Positions 35,801 to 46,378 of a DNA stretch of 64,000 nt are shown here, piece after piece (the first letter of the stretch is position 1; every line of letters begins with the position of its first letter). A program made the position numbers and the translations under genes. Source of the DNA: Protonemura montana (lineage: Eukaryota; Arthropoda; Insecta; Plecoptera; Nemouridae); assembly GCA_947568835.1 (NCBI GenBank), contig OX387607.1, forward strand, positions 12,291,701 through 12,355,700, given 5' to 3'. Below the pieces are notes generated by a model that saw only the letters and a list, made by a program, of their open reading frames with translations, ran no database searches and was not told the DNA's origin.

Positions 35801-38800
35801 GAGCAAAACCCATTCGCAATTGTGAGTAATTTGAGAGAAATAACGATACGAAGTTTAAAAAGACTTCATCTAGTAGCAACGACAGTTTTTCTCGGTATTT
35901 TATTTATTGGTCGGTCTCGCGAAGGCACTGTAACATTAGTGTAACGCTGGGACTTTGATTTAAGCTTCAATCAAAATTATGAAACCTTTTCGTGACAATC
36001 TATCCACTGGCGAGCTTGGACAGACTCGACTAAGTTATTCACAGGGTTGCCACAACTACAGCAGCCCATCGGTCTCACGTTGAAGACAATTAAGTAGTTG
36101 ATCTACTCACGTTGACGGTGGTGGAGTCGTTAAGACGTGCCATGTAGAGACAACTGAGACCGTAGAAGTGACAAGTGTCGGCGTCGTCTCCACCAAGCTG
36201 CACGCCAGTCAGGTTCCCGATGTCCGCCGCGTTGTACCGCGTGCAGTCTCCCAGCTCGTCGTTGACGATGCCGATGTACAGGCCGTGGGGGTCACCGCCG
36301 ATCGCCACGAAGAAGGCAGCGATCTCGACAAGCGGGAAGAGGAACAGGAAGAAAAGCCCGCTGTACGGGACAGCGATACTCGATTAGATACCTTGGCATT
36401 GAATCTCCCGCATGGGGCTCACTCTTTATTTTCCTATCTAGGCAACTTTTTGAAATGATCATACCAATTACCAGTTCTATTCGGGAGAGAGGTTCAAGGG
36501 TAAGCCATGCTTATTAATCTCTCGACAGCATGGATTAATGGAAGTCTTGCTGTTCAAATTGTTGCATCCATTTGAAAGGATGGTCCCCTTGATTTTGTTA
36601 GGTCCCGGGCCAACACCGGGATGCCAATGGGTATACATCATCATGGTTAGCATTAAACAATCGATAGACCCTTGCCACACGGCTAGTTGTCTTCAAAAAG
36701 CGGCGTTTTGCAACACAAATGAATCAATTAAGTGTGTGAAAAGCGATTATTAACAGCTTTCAAAGCTGTTTGCCCATAATTTTAGTTGATTGGTAACTGT
36801 GCCAGATGGCCATATTTCAATAGTACTTGAGACGGTCTTGCGTAAACAAAGCGCATGCCTGGAAGTGTGCAAAGATCCCTCGTGTTTTGCTCCTGTCTTA
36901 CGGTAGCACATACCCCGTGTTTCGTAGGATGCGCAGGAAATTCTTATAGAGCATGGCCTTGAGCCTCGAGGTGGACGATCTCGCCGGTCGGATTTGCTTG
37001 GTGATCGGCTTATTGATGTACTCGTCGAAGTCAAGCTGGGGTCGTTTCACATCCTCACCCTCGTCTTCAGCGTCCAGGTCGCAAGTGGCTTGGGTGAACG
37101 TCTCGCCGTCTCCTTGCTTTCGACTCAGGATCAGGAAGACCTCCTCGAGGGTGGTAGCCGAGAAGCGTGCGATGAGGCGGTCGGGTGCAGTCTCCGCGAG
37201 GAGGGTGCCTTCACGCATCAGCCCGATCTGGAGAAGTTAGGGAATAATGATGTAGGAAAATAAAAATGATGGGGTACCTGAGAAATTTAGAGAAGAAAAT
37301 TAGAAAAAGAAATTAAGAAGAAAGGCTTTGAGTAATTCTTCCTCACGTGTATGCATTTCATAGGTTTCTTTTGCTCTCAGATTAAACCATTTGTAACAAT
37401 TATATAATCCTAAAAGAGTATTGAATGCTAAAAAAATGTAAGAGAAACTTCAATTAGAATTTGAAGTTTACTTTGCAAGTTAGTTGTTAACAATAGAAGT
37501 TGCATTTGCTAGGGGCAAAGAATACATAAATCTCAAAAAATTAAAATGAGACATAGGAACTTCCAATATCACCCAAAGATGCAGAACTGCTAAATAGTGT
37601 CTAGACACAAACCGACAATTTGAAACATTTTTCTTGAGTCGAGCAAATGGTTTTTGTGTCGTTTGAAATTTATGTACCGTCCGTTTGTTAGTGTGTAGAT
37701 CATCAAATCGACTATAGAAAATAAATAACCGACTGGTACTTACACACGACACGTCCTAAACTATATAACTAATAATAATTTTACTTTATGTGGCAAGAAT
37801 TTGTTGTAGCAAGAAGACCAAGCACCTGATAAATGTCTTGGATTTCATCGATTTTCACATGGATACAATTGGAACAATATTGTTCTTTTGTTCTATATTT
37901 TCCCGCATACCAAAATGAACCCCCAAAGTAAATCTTTTACTCAAGTTCAAGACAACAGTTATTTTGGCAAAGAGAAAACTTTTTCGAAAAAATACACCTA
38001 AGGTGCCGAAACTAAATTCTTTATAACTATAACCTCAAATATATGACCATAATATCTGTGTTTAAGTTTGGAGTGTTTCCCGCCTTTTTCACTTTTCACT
38101 TTGTGATTTTGGTCTTTTGAGAATCTTAAGTACCTGAATAGATCACAGGATCCAGCCTGCCGGTAAAATTTAAGTCTTGCAATCCATTGTTGGCTTGGAG
38201 AGTTACACAAATTGAAAACAAATAAACAAACAAAAAACAGCTGCAGGGATTCTTTTTATCTGCCGAGATGTTCCACTCCAGTACATCCAGACGAATGAGA
38301 GGTCCATGATGAGTGCGTACCTTGTGCGCCTGCCGCGCCTCCTCGATGTAATGCGTGGTGATGATGATTGTCATGTTGCGGTCCCTTGAGATCTCCACAA
38401 GGTAGTCCCAGATGCTGCAGACACCAAAGCAACGCGCCCGCTTAGTAATTTGGCAACACCATTGAGTTTATGTGCTAGAGGACCAGGGTACATTCCAAGC
38501 TGTCTACTGAGCAAACGAGCCGGGAACAAATGGTAATAGTATGCGCTACCCGATGTCGCTCACGGTCGTTCTTTCCTAACAGACCTCTACAGTTAAGTCA
38601 TTACGGCTCAAAATTATCGTTGAGATAAGCATTAAGAAATAATATTGAGGGTAAATCATAAATCCCTCGAAAAATCCCCGTGGTTTAGCCACGCTTTGCA
38701 GACCGGCTTCCAGAAGTCTTTGGGAAACGACAGAAAGCTTCTACCGTCTCAATGTTTTGATACAATGTTAGGGGTAGGGCGTTTCGCAGGCTTGGTACTC

Positions 38801-41800
38801 ACCTTTGTCGTAGCACGGGGTCCAGCCCAACCGTGGGTTCGTCCAGGATGAGTAGCTCAGGCGTCTGCACCAACGCCGCCGCGAAGCTCACCCTCCGCTG
38901 CTGCCCGCCACTGGAGACATCGACGTTATTGTTAATACAAAGCATGGATTGAGGATCACTGCACGGTGCTAAAGGAGGGAGAGTGCCAAATTTTGACCAG
39001 TTCTTGTGTGTTTAATTCTTGGGGGTTGAGAACTTACTCTTAGTATATTCCTACATTACCATTGTGTTAATAGATTTAGTAAGTGTTCCAGCGCTAGTGT
39101 TAAACATTCCGCTAATCAAACGAGCCAGCAATACGTGGTATTGGTAGCTTCCAGCCGATGGCAATTGCGATCATCGCTTTAATAAACCTATGCAGATAAA
39201 TAAACACGAATATTATTATTGATACATTTATATCAATCTACGAGATTTATTTGCATGAGTTATCAATTGTGCTCATTCGAGCGTAATCCAGTCTCAAGTG
39301 CGAGTGGTCTGAGAAAAATGTAGCAACCACTATTTCCACACCGGCATCGGTTAGTGCTTTTACCAAAACTTTTTAGCTTAGAGCCGGTTTTTCAGTGGAA
39401 CGTAAAGTAATTAACAGACTGTTAACAAACATAAAACATCTATTACTTGCCTGTTGTCAAGTAAATAACAAATTTACGAACTGTTAGGTTCTTAACATGC
39501 CACTGAAAAATTGGCACTACACCTTTAAACTCACTGGTACCTTTCTGGTCAGTGCGATAAGCCAGCCCAATCTGGACCTGATGCAAAAGAGAACCAAGGG
39601 TCGAGGATGCCTTGGTAACCAGATCAGAATGGAGTTGGTGTCCCATACTTTGGGAAGGCACATTCTGGTTTGGCAGAATTGAAGCTTCGGGGTGAGGGGG
39701 AATATAACGTTGCCAAGGAAACCAGGACAAGACTCAAACTTAGGCCGCCAGAAGAGCTTCCCTGCACGTACCTGAGGTCCTTGATGAGCCGGTCACCAGG
39801 CGGTAGCTGCAGCAGGTTAGAAAGAAACAGGTACCGATCGGCGATCTGTTTGTTGCTCATACCGAACAGCCAGCCGAAGTAGTAGATCGCCCCCTGCACA
39901 TCGAACTCGTCGACCAGTGCCACCTCCTGCAACATCGACAAGGGAGGCGTTACGTGGGTTACTTGAACGCAACATCCACGATGAGTCAGATTCCATCCGT
40001 CATAGGCCAAACATTTCAGGCGTGGCTTTTTTTAGTTTTTGTTGCAAGTCTTTATTTGATTTGCTGATTTGTTGCGTTTGGCGACGCACTATTTAGATAA
40101 CGTGTCTAATGGCGTCGGTGACTTATTTGATGAGGATGAGGAAGACGATGAACCTAGCCTAGCCTCGGTGCCGCCACATCGACTACTCCTGTTGAAGAGC
40201 ACTTAGAGAAACACCGACATAACGTCAGTTCCGGAGGACGGTGCAACAAAATAAACGGGATTACTTCTCTAATCCCTGCTGTTGAGAGGTCAAATCAAGG
40301 CGAAATAAGTTGTTCTAATATCTTTCATCTCTCCAATCTCTGAACTGTTCATATTGCATAAGATGGTCGCCTATCCGATGCCTGTTCGGTGGTCACAAAT
40401 CTGATTTGTAAACAGCCAGCTATTGACAAAACACCAAGGGGGGCTTTCTGTTGTCATGAAATGCTAATCGGGAACAAATTAAATGCCGACTAGACGTTGT
40501 GCGTTTAATATAACGATAATCTCTCGTTTTTTTTTTATTATTATGAACACTATCACTGTCTCAAAAATAGATGCCTAAACTGGGACTCGAACCCCGAAGA
40601 GATCAGTTATAAAAAATACAAAATTATAAAAAGTTATAAAAAATCCCGTGGAGATCGGGGTTCGAGTCCCCGTTACGGCATCTATTTTTGAGACGATTAT
40701 AGTGTTCATAACAATAAAATACCCCGCATATTGCAAGCGTTTGCAACTTAATTAAGATTTCATCTACAATCTCTCAGCATTTACCCAAATTACTTCGGAA
40801 GGTACCATAGTGTTTCAACACGTCTGGCCCGAGTTCACATGCAAAAAATGAAGTGGTCGGTCACGGCTGTCTTGATAGTGAAAAGTAAACAATTTCCGAG
40901 AGTCATTAATCATATTCCGTGATGGTACTTATGCCATTTTAGGAACGTCAGGTACCAGGCTGGGCATGGGAAATAACTAAGAATGGCCGTGAAATTTCGC
41001 TTCTCTCCCATATCATGTAGCTGGTAGCCATGCGTTACAAAACCAAGTAGCCGTGGTGCGGTCATCCAGGCATTCGTACGGACACCAGGAATGTTGCTTA
41101 ACTCCAATTTTGTGCCAAACGCAGAAAAAAATGCACTGACATTACCTGTTCTTACCTAAGTCCTAAACAATGTTTAAAAGCGAGCAAAATTCTCTCAATC
41201 AGGATAAAATTATTTAAATACACTGCATTTTAAAGATGGTGAAAGCACTGTTACCAACATAACCTTGTCCGCGACTTCGTGAAATTCTAACCGAATACAA
41301 TGAAGATTACGATGGTCAGCGCACGCCTTCTGGCCTAATTCTCAAGTGACATTTAAAAGATTAAAAATTGAGAAAATGGCGCTCTGGTCTTACCTGCGGC
41401 ATGTAACCCACTCGTGGTCCTGGCACGCCGCTACCCTCCGATCCCGGTGCCCCGCCGAGCACCCTGATGTCGCCGGAGTCGAGGCGGAGGCGTCCACAGA
41501 TGCATCCCAGAAGCGTTGTCTTTCCGCAACCCGAAGCCCCGAGGAGACCGTAGCTGCAATCCGCAAAGCATGACGGTCATAAATGTAGTCTACCCTTCAG
41601 GAGCGATGGCGTGCGATTTTGTAACTTTTTTCCAGTGAGATGAGATGAAATAGCCAAATGTTTCAATGCTATTATTGAAACAAACTGTGGAATCTCATCT
41701 TTTCTCATTTGTAAAAATGTTACAAAATCGTTTTTCTAGGATTTGTTTGTCTATACAGACAGAAATAAGCACTCAGTACTGCATTTCACAAATATTTAGC

Positions 41801-44800
41801 TAAAAATTCCCCGTTCCTGAAAATAAAGTATTCACAAAATAACGACTGTTCTAACCTAAGTAAAGTTCTAAAAGTTATGCTAACCAAACAATAATAAATC
41901 ACAGGAAGGGTGTATTTGAAGAGGAGCAGCTGAACAAATGCGATGGCGGAAACGAAGGAGTGCGTTGGAGGATTTTTAGCCAAGCTTAAAAATATGCTAT
42001 TATACTTTTTATCATTTCTAGACAGGTTTAACTCAAGTAAAGGGCGAATTTAGGCTCAGTTCTTTCGGCTGTCTTAAATAAATCTTAAATCTGACAAACG
42101 CTGGCATGGTTCAAACTGATGACATTTTATTCTAACTCAGAAAATTAACAATTAAAATTCATGGCACAACCGTCAGTCATTAGCGGCAAAGAGTTCCGTA
42201 CTTAGTTTGACAATGCCGAGTCAAGGGCGACGGACAATGGGTACTTGGCACCGCCAGTTTGGTTCGACTTCACCATCGTCAGGCAGATGTTGCTGTCGAT
42301 GTGGCATTGGCCCTGGCTTGGTCGTATCTCGCACCTTGCTCAGGGTGGTTCGGGCATTTAGGTCGGGTTTTTCCAAAATCTCGCCTCCTAGTTGCAGTGT
42401 TAGTTGAAACTATTGTCATGGCGACTTCTAATGACATGCAGTGAAATTAAAAATGTTTCAGTGAGTAAAAGATCTGACTTATAGTTGAACATTTTGGAAA
42501 AACCCCGTCTAAATAGCGCCGTTTTGGATTCATATGTTAAGTGAGAGTCCCAACGCTAATGTAAAACGGGCTTTGCAACAATGCCAAAGGTAGTTGCTAC
42601 TTGCTACAAGAGGGAGTTACCGTATTTTTTGAAAGTGTATAGCAATTTAATTTCGTTATATCTTGCAGATTACTTGCATTTAAGACTGGATTACGCGCAA
42701 ATAATCTTACTCGTGCTCGTCTCAATGACTGATGTACATGATGTATGGCGTTATATTTTAAGTCGCAATTATTTAATTGCATTGGTGTTTGTATAAAAGG
42801 ACGGCCTCGAGTGCCATCGGGAAGCAGGTGCTGTTAACATCGTGTTGCGGGCTCGCAAAGCTTAACAGAAACGATGGGGCTCTGAATTAACATTTACATT
42901 CTGAAATATATGCTTCGAAGATTTCGGTGCATTTGAGATACAAGTTTCCAGCTGTGATCGGTTTCACCTTCTCTCTTCAGCGCAGACGGAACACAAGTAA
43001 ATTCGAGAAAACTTGTTGAAAGACATGAGACCAACTTTCTGGGCATCGGGATGTTGGTCACAGTGAAATATTTTAGCAAAATGAAAATAAAACAATAGCT
43101 CTCACGGGAAAAAATGGTTCTGCTGACAAGCGGACATATTAAGTACTAAAGATTTGATCACGGACCAAGAGTCCTCACATCGGGCTGTGCACAATCAGTG
43201 GCATTTAAAACAAAAGCGAGCTTTATTAGGATGAAATCTTATTTAAATCGCAAACGCTTGCAATGTGCGGGGTATTTTATTATTATCAACACTGTAACTG
43301 TCTCAAAAATGTATGTCGAAACGGGGACTCGAACCCCGATCTTCACCTATCGCGGGTGTTGCTCTGAACCACTGAGCTTTTTGGACACGGGTTTTTTTGA
43401 GACCATTCTAGTGTATTTGATGAGGATGACAGTTCTCCAAGGAGTAGAACCATGACGCTGTGAATGCTCACAGTCACTCTGATTCTAGTGACGCTATATC
43501 ACGTCACAACCTGTCAAACTCGAATAACTCCAATTTGACGTTGGATTCGTTGCTGTATGAGGATGAAATCTGATTTAAATTGCTAACGCTTGCAATGCGC
43601 GGGGTATTTTATTATTATCAACACTATGACCGTCTCAAAAATTGATGCCCAAACGAGCTTTTATTCCGCTATTTTTCCCAGCTATTTCCATTGCAGGCCG
43701 TCGCCGACTAAGCTCCATAGTCTGGGCTCGACACCGATCCGATCTGAAGGTACTAGTAACTAGATTTAGCAATCAGATCAAGCTGTGTAACACTTTCGAT
43801 TGCTCGCACGTCGCCGCTAATTAACTTTGCCAACAATGAAAGTGGATTACAACAAATCGCATTCCGCCACCCGAATGAGACCCATGGGAACATAGAACTA
43901 ATTGATTCCAGACATTATGTTTCCTTGTGATTTACAGACCTAGCACGGAGACGTCGTCCCAACTTCCCATGTCAGAGAGGTTCACGTTACAGTCGTGAAG
44001 CCAACGACAACTGACGCAAAACCAACTACTCAAACGCTATGTGGCTCAGGACATGAAAACCTGGCCTAGCAGGTAACATAGGGTGAACCTGGTGGCACGC
44101 AGTCACCAACAGCAAGAGCTGGCCACCGCTTAGCCTTGATTTAAAGTCTATTTAAAACACCGCGCTGGAGTTGGTGAATTTCAGGCAGGCGATGATTGTT
44201 GACGTACATAGATGTAACTCGGGGCTAAACCGGTTGGTGATAATTATCCTAAAATAGTACAGGTCCCGCTTTTGAAAGCTTTGCATCTCTTACGAAGGGC
44301 ATTACACAAAAGAGAGAACTATGCTGTTTTAATGACAGCACAGAAAACACCTGAACCCTTATTATAATGAAATTACTCTTTCTGGTATTTTTTTTTTATT
44401 TTTATTTTGTACACCACTTTTGCCAATGCGAGCTGAAATTTGAAAAAAAGAGCGGTCCTGGGGCACTTCATTCGCCTCTGAACGTGCGTCATTGCGGAGT
44501 AGACATGCAATACCATGGCCTTGAGGCAGTGATGGCCGGCGCTTCGTGCATGAAGCTGCTATCTCACTCGGAGGATCGAAAAGAACTGAATGCATTGACC
44601 ATGGCTTAGTGGTACGAAGCATCCTGGCAGTAAAAGCATTCCGGCGTCGACATTGTCTTCGCGGCGCTGGTTGATAACGCGATGGCTGTTTCTGTGACAT
44701 TGTGGAGGCCGTTGGCCGGGAGGCTGGCCGCTGTCAGCTAATCGAGAGTGTTTGGCGTTTGGAAAATATGAGCTTTGAGGATATTTTTCAACGACAAGCA

Positions 44801-46378
44801 CCAGCTGGGGCCAAGGGATGGGAATTATTCGTGGTTCAGCACTCGAGATTTATAAATATTTTTCTAGCTCAGTAATTAGAGATAGGTAATTAGAAGACGA
44901 AGTCTATCTGGATACTTGTTGCTGAGTTCTAATGACAGTTTTCGTTCAATGCTTTAAAACCGCTAAGAAGGCAGAATTTAGAAGCCTTGCCTGGTGATCT
45001 CAGCATTTCCATGGCTACTAAAAGTTCAATCTACCATTGAATCTCATGTGCTTGATTGCATTTTTCCTATTCAAAGTTGGCAACGAATTCTGAAAAATGT
45101 CAATGCACTATAACGAGGGCCAGCGTTAATGTTAAACATTCTGTCGAGCAAACGAGGCCGGCAACACGTGGTAATAGTAGCCTTTTAACAAACCTCTACA
45201 ATTAAATAGTTACGACTAAAAATACCTATACATGTATAAATCAATTGTTGAGTTTAGCATTAATAAATATTAATTGAGCGCAAACCAATCTCAAATGTGA
45301 GTAGCAAGATAAGTATTAAGTAAGAAAATTATAAATATATATATGTGTAATAAGTAGCAAGATAAGTTCGGCGTGCTCGTGATGCCTCTTGCAAGTAAAC
45401 GAATTAATAAGTAAACTCTGTTATTGTCGGTATATTGGTACTGGTAGGGACACAGTTGCATAGCATTGTGTCTAGATTAAAAAAAAAAACGCAACAAAGA
45501 CATATATCTAGGGAGTGATCAAATTTTAAAAATAATCTTAATCTAGCAATATAAGCAAGGGATCTCGATTTTGCAGTTAGGTCTCGAATTGGTATGCCGT
45601 GTTTCTGTATTTAGTCTTCGAACTCCACAAGGATTTGGGTGCAAAATCTTGTAACTTGACTTGTACTGAAAACGGGGATCAGATTGGGGAAGATAGATGC
45701 TCTGCAATATGCGCAGCTGCAATATCATTAAATCTTGTTCCCATAAAGCTAATGTAAAACTGTTCTCGTGAAAGGCACAACAAATGACTACTTTACTAAC
45801 TTAAATGTAGGATGGTTACGGTTAGTGTCACCTTCATTTCGAGTGTTTAGATATTCCATCTCATTATTTCTCCCAGATTACTCACATTTGGTTTGCGCTC
45901 TGGTAATCAATATTAATGCGAAACTTAACTACTGATATTAATGAATCGATATTTTGAGTCACAATTATGTAATCGTAGAGCTTTGCTAAAAAGGACGGCT
46001 GCAAGCGCCATCGGGTGTCATCCTCCGTTACCACGTGTTTCCGGCTCATTTACTCAGCAGAAAGTTTAACATTAACGCTGACTTTTTGACATTACCTATA
46101 CACTCAACGTTTACATCCTGCAAATAAACGTTGAGCCGAACGACATTGCGTTGCCAATTGAGTCATATAAGTAGTAATGGGCTGTTAGTACCTAACATAG
46201 TTAGCTTCATACTTAGCTTATAGCACGGTTTCAAACAATACACTAGCACTTACATAGAGCCCCTGGGTACGGTCATGTTGAGATGGTCTAGCACGACGAC
46301 CACATCCTTGCCGCCCCCGTACGTCTTGCACGCACCGCGCAGCCGGACTGCAGACTCCGCCCCGTGCATGTTCATCAT
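29885..46378 (-). CDS. ABCH-type half ABC transporter (ABCG20/23-like), paralogue 1, 14 exons, 716 aa
   Basis: Same family and topology as paralogue 2, located directly upstream of it in the same orientation. Exons in transcript order: 46378-46254, 41553-41394, 39926-39772, 38910-38803, 38414-38321, 37227-36902, 36360-36111, 35548-35371, 34885-34770, 32882-32812, 31978-31890, 31462-31286, 30412-30238, 30011-29885. The sum is 2151 nt, phases agree, stop TAA 29887-29885. Walker [10 protein letters not shown] (47-55), Q-loop GYMPQ (to 95), signature LSGGQ (146-150), Walker B LLILDEP (Asp170, catalytic Glu171), D-loop, and H-loop ITTHY (His204) are all present. The first membrane segment (about 319-345) precedes a large external loop with sequons NLT, NDS, NFS, NAT and NVS. 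The C-terminal bundle includes GLMWPLEG and ends [12 protein letters not shown]. Three Met codons lie near the start; I took the first (46378), and 46375 is possible. Confidence 0.94.
30859..31067 (+). repeat. Three tandem partial 5S-SINE heads
   Basis: Three successive 5S-like starts. The first is ACATCACCGAAGTAGAGCAAC (30859). The second is GGAAACACGGGATCTC followed by CATCACCAAAGTTAAGTAGC (about 30929-31003). The third is GAATGGTTTGGCGTGATAG followed by GATCACCAAAG (31006-31067). No SINE body follows. It lies in the intron between paralogue 1 exons 12 and 13. A further short head fragment (TGTTGGAAACACCGATTCTT) is at about 30481. Confidence 0.7.
35615..35957. mobile_element. Long-TIR repeat family member in intron 7 of ABCH paralogue 1
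   Basis: The left end has CAGCGCTACTGTTAAACGG, then GCTGAGCAAATGAGCCGGCAA. The right end is the inverse-like ACATTAGTGTAACGCTGGGAC (about 35932-35952). It is about 340 bp and non-coding. The inverted ends place it with the elements at 42548 and 45115. Confidence 0.6.
36457..36731 (+). mobile_element. 5S-SINE, 5'-truncated (copy D)
   Basis: It begins at ACCAGTTCTATTCGGGAGAG, so most of the 5S head is missing. It continues through CTCTCGACAGCATGG and ends with a decayed tail containing AATCAATT. It lies in the intron between paralogue 1 exons 6 and 7. Confidence 0.7.
38495..38650 (+). repeat. Long-TIR repeat family, one arm
   Basis: The TGTCTACTGAGCAAACGAG core is followed by TGGTAATAGTATGC and CCTCTACAGTTAAGTCATTA, matching the arms of the 45.1-46.1 kb element. 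It lies in intron 4 of ABCH paralogue 1. Confidence 0.55.
39070..39310 (+). repeat. Long-TIR repeat family, one arm (intron 3 of ABCH paralogue 1)
   Basis: It carries GTTCCAGCGCTAGTGTTAAA and CAAACGAGCCAGCAATACG. It runs on for about 240 bp to TCTCAAGTGCGAGTGG, a full arm of the family. It sits at the position equivalent to the 23040 copy in paralogue 2. Confidence 0.6.
40065..40390 (-). mobile_element. 5S-SINE, diverged (copy J)
   Basis: The minus-strand element starts with its 3' end (GTTTGGCGACGCACTATTTA). It passes GTTGAGAGGTCAAATCAAGG and TTTCATCTCTCCAATCTCTG, and fades in the 5S part (TCGCCTATCCGATGCCTG). It lies in intron 2 of ABCH paralogue 1. Confidence 0.65.
40536..40765. mobile_element. 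Fold-back element with tRNA 3'-half modules in inverted repeats
   Basis: Two arms of about 67 bp are inverted around an AT-rich loop. The left arm (40536-40603) contains GGGACTCGAACCCCG. The right arm (40651-40717) contains CGGGGTTCGAGTCCCCG, a perfect tRNA T-arm with its B box (GGTTCGAGTCC, 40659-40669), then GGCATCTATTTTTGAGACG. A common body follows to 40765 (TTGCAAGCGTTTGCAACTTA... AAGATTTCATC). The same body and arms recur at 43.2, 43.6 and 0.0 kb. Confidence 0.7.
41614..41730. mobile_element. Palindromic MITE-like element of 117 bp
   Basis: It starts CGATTTTGTAACTTTTTT and ends with the inverse GTTACAAAATCG. The arms continue inward (GAGATGAGATG against CATCTTTTCTC), so the element can fold into one long hairpin. 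It lies in intron 1 of ABCH paralogue 1. Weaker relatives appear near 22150 and 46570. Confidence 0.6.
42548..42884. mobile_element. Long-TIR repeat family member in intron 1 of ABCH paralogue 1
   Basis: The left end is GAGTCCCAACGCTAATGTAAAA. The right end (about 42863-42884) is the imperfect inverse CTTAACAGAAACGATGGGGC. The inner part near the right end (AAAAGGACGGCCTCGAGTGC) matches the copies at 45.99 and 63.04 kb. About 337 bp. Confidence 0.5.
43225..43420 (-). mobile_element. tRNA-derived SINE / fold-back repeat with near-complete tRNA-like module
   Basis: On the minus strand the module has a type-2 pol III promoter: A box AGCTCAGTGGTTCAGAGCA (about 43360-43378) and B box GGTTCGAGTCC (43325-43335) in an intact T stem (CGGGGTTCGAGTCCCCG). 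The anticodon arm has one mismatch and no U33, and the acceptor stem is not formed, so it is a relic and not a working tRNA. The module lies between inverted TTTTTGAGAC segments and is followed by the family body ending AAATAAGATTTCATC. Confidence 0.7.
43548..43665 (-). mobile_element. Truncated copy of the tRNA-module repeat
   Basis: The body (GATGAAATCTGATTTAAATTG, ACGCTTGCAATGCGCGGGG) runs up to CCGTCTCAAAAATTGATGCC. It is cut at the start of the tRNA-like part. Confidence 0.65.
45115..46092. mobile_element. Long-terminal-inverted-repeat (fold-back) element of about 980 bp
   Basis: The left arm (45115-45312) and right arm (45840-46092) are inverted copies. Left: CCAGCGTTAATGTTAAACAT, ACACGTGGTAATAG, GAGCGCAAACCAATCTCAAA, ATGTGAGTAG. 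The right arm reads the same in reverse complement. The middle (45313-45840) is AT-rich and has no transposase. It lies in intron 1 of ABCH paralogue 1, within 170 bp of exon 1. Confidence 0.65.

Noticed and set aside
43316-43386. A functional tRNA gene on the minus strand
   Set aside because: A and B boxes and the T stem are good, but the acceptor stem does not pair, position 33 is not U, and the module is part of a dispersed repeat.
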